Notes under the pieces: model-generated
Database searches by the model: none
The model's input: only the letters and a program-made list of their open reading frames with translations
What the model was told of the DNA's origin: nothing
Assembly: GCA_911728455.2 (NCBI GenBank)
Contig: OU452233.1
Location: 14,017,214-14,081,213 of the forward strand
Reading direction: 5' to 3'
Source of the DNA: Marthasterias glacialis
Lineage: Eukaryota; Echinodermata; Asteroidea; Forcipulatida; Asteriidae
Length of the DNA stretch: 64,000 nt
In this document: one piece after another, positions 12,501 through 23,500 of the stretch
Layout of the letters: every line of letters starts with the position of its first letter
Position numbering within the stretch: the first letter of the stretch is position 1
Position numbers and translations under genes: made by a program

Positions 12501-15500
12501 AACTGACAAACAGATCCTTGTCATTTGATTGGTGGAACTTACATCACATGATATTTATTATTACTCCCATTCACATGTCGGCGATCAAAAAGCCCTGTTC
12601 CCCCATGGGGAATAGTATTCCCCATTCAACAGTTAGGATCATCCTTGTTCCCAATATTTTTGAGCAGTAGAGCGCCGCAGCTAAAGCAAAGGAGCACCTG
12701 TGCAAAAGGTTGTTAAATGATCACACCCCGCGTATTGCACTGTTCTACCTCCGCGTACTGCGCTATTTTAAGCTGCGCGTCAAGTTTACTTGAAGATAAA
12801 TCATTATTGCTTGCATGTGGAGTACGGAAAAATATAGCACGCCTGTGTCACAAGGTTGGTGTCCGCATGGAGTTGCCACATTCTTTAGATACCACAGGTT
12901 TTAGATTTTTCAGAGTGTGGGGTGGACGATGAACCATGTTTATTTTGATTTTGTGTTTATTGTGAAAAGAATTCAAATGACAAGGATCTATATGTCAGTT
13001 ATATAAAACAAATATTGAGTGGCTTTAATTCGTGAAATGGGAGGAATATTATCGCTCGGTAAAATTTGGACTGTTCCATTCGATTCGGCTTTGCCTCGTG
13101 AAATGCAACAGTCAAAATTTTATCTTGTGATAGTATTCTTCCCATTGCACTCTGAGCCGCTCCATATTATACCATTGTTGTTACCCTCCCCTGGGGTTAT
13201 GAGGGTGTATTCCTGAATTTGGAATTTGGACACAGACTTCATTCTGTAGTGTTCTTCTGGTAAACCATATTTGGATTTATTCTGCAGGTATCCAGTTACC
13301 GTACAAATGCAGAGGCCTTGTTGAACACCACCATGCAGCATGTAGAGTGGAGCATTGTGAAGGTATGTTATATGTTGGTCATGTCATGGAAATAGATCAT
13401 TTTAGGAATCCCCGCCCTTTCTCGTAATTACTGTCCATCAGCCAAGCCAACATTTGTCGCATGTACAACATGCGCATCTTAGCTTTGCACCGCACCACGC
13501 CCACAAATCATGACGAAGAAATCCAAATAGTGGCAACTTGTGAGGGAATTTTATCTTGTTTTTGGCAACCATTTTTAGTTAGTGATTCGTCAAATCATTA
13601 AGGGCCAGGGCTTAATGGATCATTCTTTGTAAAAAAAACTAATATTTTTTCCCTCCTTCCTTTGACCTTTCATTTGTTTACAATTACTGACCACCATGTT
13701 GTGTGGGCGGATTGAGTTTTACAAAATATATCATTGGGTTGGCACAAAATCTGCACTTTTTAATAAAACATTTAAAAAGTAAGTTCTTTTTTTGTTTCGG
13801 TAGCACAATTGATTTATAAGTGATATAATTATTGATAGTATTATTGTATTAAATTATGTATATGGCTGTATTTTTTGCAGTGAACATGGTGAAGGCTGCT
13901 TGTACTTTTACCAACCACTCGTCGGCAAAACTTGCGGCTGTGACATCACAAAAGAAATGTCTATAATCCAATAAACATTTATCATTTGTGTGGCCATCTT
14001 GCTTTTTCCTGTTCAACTCAATGTAACCAAATAGAGGCTAAAGGGTAAAATTAGTCAGGACCCTAAATTTGATTGAGAATTGAAACTTTAATAGCCACTG
14101 TGTAAACAGGGAACCCAACACAGATTGCCACACCTCTGCCTTTTAATGAAGTCAGGAAGTTTACCACATGATTATATTATGGGCAAGTGTGACGTTGTAG
14201 TCAATCGGTTATTATTTAGCAATAATTTCATCATGAAATGTTCAGCACCATCTTGGAACGTTCATAACTTACTAAACAAAAAAAGGTTACAATCTTACAA
14301 TCTCACCACAGACAAAACCAAGATAGGACACTCTGTGTAGAAACATGAAATGCAAAATGGGTGTGCCCGCTGTTGTTAGGTAGGTAAAACCAAATATTTT
14401 TTGTGCGATAAGTAGGGCCTACTAAATGGAAACAAATTAGGCCAAACGATCCCACCAACTAAAAAAGGTGAAGGCAGATCGAAACTTTGGTGTTTGGCCA
14501 TAAATTGTGCCAATAATTCTTGCAAAATTTGACACATGGGGAAGGGCGCCATCACGTGGTAAAAAGGCATTACATCTGCTACCGTGCAAAATGGCACAAG
14601 TGCCCTATCTTGTTTTTCTAGTATCTTTGACCTCACTTAAACCAAAATGCGGATTTTATACCACTCTTTTGAGGATCTTATCAGATATACTGAAACATTT
14701 TCACTGAGAGACCATCAGCCACCACGATGTCGCCAGAAGATGTGAAAGCAATTCCAAAAGGGTTTTTCAATCCGCTGATAATCCGACCTTTGTACTTCCC
14801 CTTGGGGTCAAAGTGGTGAATCTCACCTTTATCCATTTTGACCCCGGTCTGTGCGGAGATGAAGATGTCTCCGTTGCTGTCACAGCAAACTCCACACGGA
14901 TGGATGGGCTTATTGCATTCATCCTTTGTATCCACAGTGAATAGCGTGTTGCCATGGTAATCAATGGACAGTAGTTTCATCGCATGGAAGTCGGTGTAGA
15001 GTAAATTCTGTTTGCTACCGACTGTGAGGTAGTCACCGATCATTTTAGCTGTAATGCTTTCGACGTGTGAGCCATTGGGTTCGAAAAGGTGTATGACCCC
15101 GTTGACCTCATCTCCAACAGCTATCTGACCTTTGACATCATCAACTGCAATGCATGTTGGGACAGCATCTGATGTTTTCATACTGGTCGTAAACTCACGT
15201 ATGAACTCACAACTCCGACTGAAGATCTTGACCGTTTGCTCCACCAGCACTAGTAGCTGGTCTTCCTTGTTGACTGCAACTCCCGAGAGGTCACCAATGT
15301 CGGGTTGGTACCTTGCCGACTTGACCTCACACAGCTGACCCTCGGAGTTTAAAGTGACCAGTGCGTTACGTCCATTGTCTGCAATAATGATGTCACCATC
15401 GGAGAAGACGGAGATCTCGGTGCAATACCCAACCAGATTCTTCGTTGGATCCACCCCTCGAGTAATCTCCGTCTTCAAACTCCATTTCTTTGTTGTTGGT

Positions 15501-18500
15501 GCTGATGAACCCTGACCTGCCGGTTGACCTTTGTTGACCTCCTGACTCACATTTGTTGTTGCGCCTCTATCCTCCATTTTGAATTGAAACTTCAAATCAC
15601 TATTCTAAATGGAAAAACAGAAGAAGGTAGGAATGCCCAAACTAATAGACCGATTGCACGACCAATGTTTACATGTCATCAAGTGACCTGTAGTGGGTAC
15701 TACGTCATCTCAGCTGATGTCAAACTACGTGCAAATACATGTCACACAAGTCACACCAACAGTCGACTTGTGGTATTAATAAGACAGCTACTAAGCCCTT
15801 TTATTAAAGTTGTATGTTGTGACATTGACTTTAATCACATTACTGTTTCATTAACTATCAGTATTCAACTACTAATGAGGTTTATTTTTTAGTTATGCGT
15901 ACCATCGGCGTAGGACAACGATGTAGCCACCCCTGTTAATTTTGTTTGCAATAGGCCTAAATCACTGTAAAAAAGGGTAAAGAACGTTGGAAAAGTGGGC
16001 GTTTATGACTAGCCTTGCAAAATTTTAAATAGACAAAGGAACCACAAAGTTTTGGAAAGCCTTTTCTTTGTATGATTTTAGCTTCAAAACCGTTCCTTGT
16101 AGAATTTTCAAGACTTCTGGACTGTCCTTTACTGGCTTTATTCAGTCACTCGAAGGTCTCTGGTACAAACTCTTTAAAAAAGTCTTAAAAAAAAAACAGT
16201 TGTGAATTCAGTTCCAACAACTTTTTAGCACAAATGTAGCAAATAAGTGTTTTTGTACAAATAAAACCAAGAATAAATACTTACGTCTCGCACTTATTCA
16301 GCAGAAATGTTCACATGTAAATATTTTGTATGACTTCTGACAGGCACCCCACCCCTTTCCCCCTTGATATTGGCAAAATAGGGAGACTGCCAACACAGGC
16401 TTAGCTAGCAGTTGGTAGAGCTCTGGCATGTAAACCCGGAGCTCGCAGGCTCTAGTCAATTTGTCTTTATTCACCCCAAAAATAAATAGTTTCATACAAA
16501 AAAAATACCCCAGACTAAATACTTGCATCTGACACTTCTTCAGCATGAATGTAGCAAATAGATATTCTGCAAAACACTGTTAATGGCCTCATGCTTCGAC
16601 CCTAGCAGAGTCTTTCTCAAAGGCTAAAAAATGATATTCTCATAACAAGAAAACAGACTATGATACTTACATCTCACACTTGTTCAGCAGAAATGTAGCA
16701 AATGGATATTTTCATAAAGAAAATGGAAAAGTAGCATTCTTCCTTAACACTAGTGGTCCGCTGGCCAAATGCTTGTTAAAACACGAAAGGATAAGTCAAA
16801 ATTCCCTCCAAGTGGTCCGGCTGGCTAGTTCAATGTTGAAAAGTATCCCTATTTCATATGAAGAATGGATTAGCGAAAATTCATGCACCGGCAAACGGAT
16901 CCACCAGAGCAGTTTCAAATATCCGACACTTGTTATCAATAATCAGATACTGAGTGGTGTTGTTCTCAGGAAGTTATGGTGTAATCATAGCCGCTATCAT
17001 GTTCAGTATACTTCCTCTTTGGTACAGGACGTGGTGTCACCTCATGGTGTCAATTATGAGGAAATCAACAAATAGATCCAGAATGGAACTACTTCTTTAT
17101 ATTATTTGTGTTTTTGTATCCATACACTGATGTGTGTAAAGCACTGTCTGTACACTGTATACTGTGTACTTTCCCGAGTCCTGTGAAAAAAAAAAAAAAA
17201 TCCACAGGCATATTCCTCGGGTGGGATTCGAACCCAGGACCCCTGCCATTCTAGAGCAGATGTCTCACCAACTAGACTACCGAGATTGCCCGGCAGCTAG
17301 AGGCAGTTCAAATCCTATCAGCATTTATTATACTTCTTTATAGTTAGAGTACTCTATTGTACATGGATGGGGGATATTCTAGGGTGGGGGAGGTTTCGTT
17401 ATGGGTTGTTAGATATTGCTCTGTAGAAAAGGGGGGCCAAAGTTTGTTAGCCATTGGCAACTCTTTTCCTCTGTTTTTTTGTGAGGAAGTAAGACCCAGG
17501 TTAGCAGCAGATGTGACTTTAGCAGAACTGTATAAATACCAGTCTAGTCTGCTGTCATTCAGCCTCTGAAATGTCTTCCATTAAACTGAATGCTTTGTGT
17601 TTTTGATGCAGTTTGCCGGGGTACATTTCTTGAAAAAGAAGGGTATCCCTCAAGGGTCCATCATTTCATCTTTCCTCTGTAACTATTTCTACGCTGCCAT
17701 GGAAAGGGAACACTTGCCTTATGATACTAAAGATGAGGTAGGTCATAAAGTACTGTTCTTTTAAGAAATCCCCCCCCCCCCCCCCGTACTCTTTTTCAAA
17801 TAAAGATTGAAAATAACTTTATTTTATTTTATTTTTTTTCAATACTATTATGATTGTGGAAAAAATTAAAATAGAACAAAAAACATCAATATCAAGAAAC
17901 AAAAGTTTGAAAAAGAAATTAAAAATAAATGTTAAAAGTTGAATATATAACAAAAACAGAGAAAATTGAAAAAGAATTTTAAAAACAGTTAAAATGACCT
18001 GTAAAAGTAGACAATGTTAAATTGACAAAAAAAAGAAGACAAAAAAACAATTCAGAAATCAAAGATCGATAAATGTTTTTAAAAATCAAGGTTTTTCCTT
18101 CTGCATTACACTGGCTTCCCGTTCCAGAGCGTATCATCTTCAAGATTCTTCTTCTCATCTTCCACATCACCTGAATACATCAACGACTCAATTCTTCTGT
18201 ACATACCTCCCAGACAGCTTCGCTCCTCAAATACCCTGCTCCTAGACATTCCAAGTTCCCTGTACTCTAGGGGTGATTGCTGTTTCTCACATTCTGGGCC
18301 ATCTCTTTGGAACAGCCTCCAACTCCAACTCAGACAAGCAGGCACTTGCTCTCGTTTTAAAACAACTCTTAAAACCTACTGATTTCTCAAATCATAGCTG
18401 TGACCTTTTTGGTCGTCTTAGTGCAGAGCTCTTGAAAATTAGAAATGTCCATTATTATTAATATTTTTACGATATCTGATTTGTGATTGATTTCTTGATT

Positions 18501-20466
18501 TGATTTGATTTCATTGATTAGCTACTGATGCGTCTCCTGGATGATTTCCTCTTTGTGACTCCGCATCTTGAAAATGCCAAAAGGTTTCTGACGGTGCTTC
18601 TTAATGGTACGTCACAATACTTGGATGCATTTCATCTCAGTTGATCAATACCCTCTCATCAGAGCTAGCACAGTAGCACTTCATGGCAAAATAATGGATG
18701 ACATATAATGCGTGTTTTGTCAATCAAATGACAAGGATCTATGTTTGAGTTAGTTAATTAACAGCCAATGCAGCTTGACTTGAAACTTTTACCACCGTGT
18801 GAGCTCAGGTCTGTAGCGAGATTAGGTACATACAAGATGGACCTCCCCCAGACCTCCCTTTCCTGGATCCACACCTTTCCTGGATCCAGGCCTTTCCTGG
18901 ATCCACGCCTGATGATGATGAATCTTGTTTAACCTTTTTTTTTCTTCCCTTTTTTCAAGGCCTGCCTAGTCATGGTTGCCACACCAACCCGACGAAGACT
19001 CTGACCAATTTTGCCTTTGTTCATGACGGGAAAGAAGTGCGGAGATTGGAGCCATCGGGTAAGAATCAATCAAGAGATTTAGCTGGATTTACTTCAGAAA
19101 AACATTTTGCCTCGAGTCAAAGGGAATGTTACAAAAGTGGGTCATCAGAGTGTGGGTGCATATACTAGGCCCAACTTCATAGAGCTGCTTGGAAAATATT
19201 GCTTGACTAAGCTAGACTACTTTCTGCTCTGAAAAAAATGTGACACTCCATGCCGGACCCCGGCACTTCCTGCCAAAACTTAAAACTGGATGTATTTTCT
19301 TATCAAATAGATGAGAACAAGAGTTTTCAAGTATCTTGTACTTTAGGTCTATGAGGTACATATTTGTCATTATAAGGAATGTTGAAGACATATCATCATT
19401 GATTTCTTGGCTGATGTTTTGGTTTTCTTCACTTTTAACACAATGTCACCATTTCTGAAAAGGGCCTGATTTGTGCGTGGGGAGTCACAAATATCCTCAG
19501 TCTCTCCCCCAAAACATTACAAATTTTTGACTCAGTCAACTGGTTCTTCTGGTCGTGTTTTTTATATTCGCCAGTTACCCCTGTCAGTATGACAAAAAAA
19601 TGTGAATAAGATACAGAGATGCAGACCCTACCCATAAAAATTGTAAAAACATCTTTACAGTTTTATGTATCTCAAGTCAACAGCGATGGAGTGTCACTGA
19701 ATTGGACAGCGGCATCATTTTTCTATCAAGCAAGATACCAGTCGAAGATGGTACTTGCGATACAGTGTTTTGGCTGGTAGCCTTATCCAGCAGAATTTGT
19801 TGTGCTTGACTAATTTTTTGTGCATAAGCAACTCAACGAGATTGGGCCCTGATCTCGGCACTTGTGTTCTTGAGTAAGGCACTTAACCATAATTGCTTCT
19901 CTTCACCCAGGAATAAATGGGTACCTGTAAGGGTTAGGGATGTGAATGATTTGCAACCTTTGCACCCATTTCCACACATTTGGTTGTCCTTGCTTCAGAC
20001 ATTGAGACGGTTTAATGCTTTGGCCCAATGAACAGGGGAAGTTATACTGTAAGACACTTTGAGGACCCTACTTGGTGGACGGTTAAAGTGTCAAATGAAT
20101 GTCTATTATTATTGTTACAATGTACTCTTTGAAAGTTGACGAATATAACTTAAAATGTAAAATGTAAAACTTGTTGTTTACCTTTCTTTGTTCAGAACTG
20201 TTTCCCTGGTGTGGGCTTCTCATTAACACTGAGACTCTTGAAGTGTGTAATGACTACACAAGATACAAGGGTGTCAGTAAGTGACAATTAACCAATCAAT
20301 TAATCAATTTGAAATCAATCAATCAATCAATCGGTCAATCAATTAATCAATTTCATCAGTTGACCCAGTCAAGCATCAAATTGTTGATCAGATGTCAGTA
20401 AGTGATAATCAACTTAATCAATTGATCTATCTTGTGCACTCAATCAATCGATCAATCGATCAATTG

Positions 20467-20530
<64 letters not shown>

Positions 20531-23500
20531 GTCAGTCAATCAGTCAATCAGTCAATCAGTCAATCAGTCAATCCGTCAATCCGTCAATCCGTCAATCGGT
20601 CAATTTCCAGAACCAGTAGTGTTGTATCCAAAACCATCACATTTTTTTCTGGCAAATGGGTCTTGTTTCATAAACCTGAGAGATGATTTTAGTGTGGGGT
20701 GCTTTATTTGTTAGGTTTTTATCTTTTTGGAGGGTATGTTGTTTGTTATCTTATTGTTGTTGTTGTTTTTCCTAGGTATCAGCCATACCATGGTAGTGAA
20801 CTTCACAGCTAAGGATGTCATACCTAAAGTCAAGACCAAAATACTCCAGTAAGTATCAAATTATTTCCCACATTGCAAAAGGAGTGAAACTGATCCAAAA
20901 ATATGTCCACATAATTCAGGATCTGAGGACATTCTGCAGACTTGCTCCACACAAGGTTTTCACAAGTCTCATATTTTGTATAAAAAAAGAGGATTTTTTG
21001 TGGTTTACGCCGCAAAATAAAGTGCAATTTTCATGTGACTGCAAGTGTGCGAGCAGCGCAAACTTGCCCTATGAAAACTACTGATTCAGATGTACCATGC
21101 TCTAACACACTCTTCCCTTCTGGTACAGAAAAAAAACCTCCCCCGCCTGCCCAGAAAATCCTCTGAAGAATACTTGAGCTTTCCAGAAGACACAATGAGG
21201 GGGAGGTACACACACCATGCCACATCTTAAGCACCAAATGGATTCAGCAATACCTGAATCTCTGTTTGCTTAAAACTCATTGGTCTCGTTCTTATTATGG
21301 TAGTTGTTGTGTACTTTATTTTTAACTCTAAACTTTTTACCATTTAAACTTTTTACTGGTGCTGTTTTTAATGTATTGCACTCTTTTACAAATGTACAGT
21401 GTCCTGAGACAACTGTATGTGATGCACTTAAAACAATAAATGATTAGATTAGATTAGATTAGATTAATCTTGTGAAGACGGTCAGAGCATAGCGGGCCCA
21501 ATTTCATTGCACTGCTTACAGCAAGAATCTTTTGCTTAACAGGATGCCATAAGCGCAGAATTCTGCGGTAAGCAGAGCCATTAAGTTGCGCCTGATCGTA
21601 GTTTCAAGTTGCTACACCATTAAATCATTATAGATTATTTACAGGTTATTTATAGGTTATTTACATGGTTGTGATCATAGTTTTGTTTTTCTTTTCTGGG
21701 ATTTTGTTGCTTTCAGATCTCTGAGGTCAAAGTGCAATAATTTCTTCCTTGATCCAGAGGTAAAAAATCTGTAACTTCTAAAAACGTTTTCTTGTGTCGC
21801 TTTTTTTTTTTTGTATTTCGTTGTTAATTTGTCAATATTCTTGCCTTCAATGATCAATTATCAATATGAAAAGCCACATTTTATTATGCCCCTCTAACTT
21901 GACACTATTCTGGATGGAATTTTTCTCTTAGGGATTTGCATGGGTATAAACTTTATAATCAGTGAGCATCCCAATGGGGAAAAAAATAAAACAACCTCCC
22001 CACGAGTTACTTATTCTGAAATTTACTTTTAACTTCAGATATGTGAAGCTGTATTAACCCTATCAGTTCATGAAGAAATTTGACACTTGGTTACATTTTG
22101 GGTATTGTTTCTTTTACTCAGATAAACTTCCCTGAGACCATCAAGAGGAGCTGTTACGAATTATTCCTGATTTCTGCATTTCGGTTGCATAGTCAGTTGA
22201 AGGTCCTTCAGTTCAAGGAGGCAGACCAAGCTGCCAATAAGCTGATGAGTAAGTCTGGGAGGTTTAGAATTTTATTGTAGGTTTGTCGGGCCAATTTCAA
22301 CTGAAACTCGTTTAATTTAACACCCAGTTCATTTAACATTCAGTATTCAACAGTCAAAAGGAGTAATTCAATTTCAACAGTTCAGCATTCACTGGTCAAA
22401 TAGGATCATTCAAATTCATTAGGTCGCAAAGATCATTCAAATAAATGTATGCAAACTTATCACAGTATAATTTAGTCTATAATTTGGTGTCTTAGCAAGA
22501 CGCTTACAACATTAATGCTTCGTCCTTCAGATGGGACATAAAGCTATTGGTCCCGTCTATTTTGTAACGCACAAAAAAGAACCCAGTACACTTGTCGTTA
22601 AGAGAAGGGGGTTTGCTCTGATGTTTTCTGATATGGTTGGCTGCTGATTGTGCCACAGCACCCTATAAACCATTACATGGTGCTATAAATGCTTGGATCT
22701 TATGTTTCCAACGTAGCTTCGCAAACCTTGTACAAAAATAATGAGTGTTTGGAGATGCCTCCTGGTGTGATAAAGCGCTATACAAGAACTGTGCATTACT
22801 ATTGTTATTTGTCATCTATCTAGATATACTCTTCAGGCTGATAGATCAACTTCCTTTCATGGGATGCCCTCTCAGGAAGCAGCAAATAAAGTGGTGAGCT
22901 GCCAAGTGTTTCTTTAAGACAATCACATCCAGACATTACTTTGCAACTGTTTCTTAACTGCAATGGCCCCCTGCTCAAAATCCTTGCACCTCTATTTGCC
23001 CCCCCCCCCCAAATGAGATCGTAAAAAGTATATATACTACATGTACTATAGGATTTGTTTGGTTTGGGCAATTAGGTTGCATACTGTAAACTACTTAATA
23101 AGACTGTTTGAAAAATGCATAAATTTAATGTTCAGTACATTAATTAATTTAGGGACGATATCTTCATTTGATAGGTTGTGCATGAAAGCATTCGAGACCA
23201 AACTTCTACATCATCACAGCAGCTACAGAGTTCTCCTCAGGCTGATCAAGCAGACAAAGAAGAAAGCTGCCAGATGCCTGGTGAGATAACTTTTGCATCT
23301 CTCTTTAACCAGTTGCCGATGGGATTCTTTCATTTTTTCCCGTCCAGCCTGGACGGGATTACTTTATCGGAATTGCCGGATACATTTTTCTTTGAAAGTA
23401 CCACTGGCACAAAGAAACCTTGACTTGACAAAGCCAAGAGAACAAAGATTTTCTTTATTGCACTGTGAGTTTTGTTTTCTCTACCAAGAAAATGTCAAAT

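Noticed and set aside
20392-20619. NQSINQSI-type repeat protein
   Set aside because: Translation of the (TCAA)n microsatellite beside a TERT donor.
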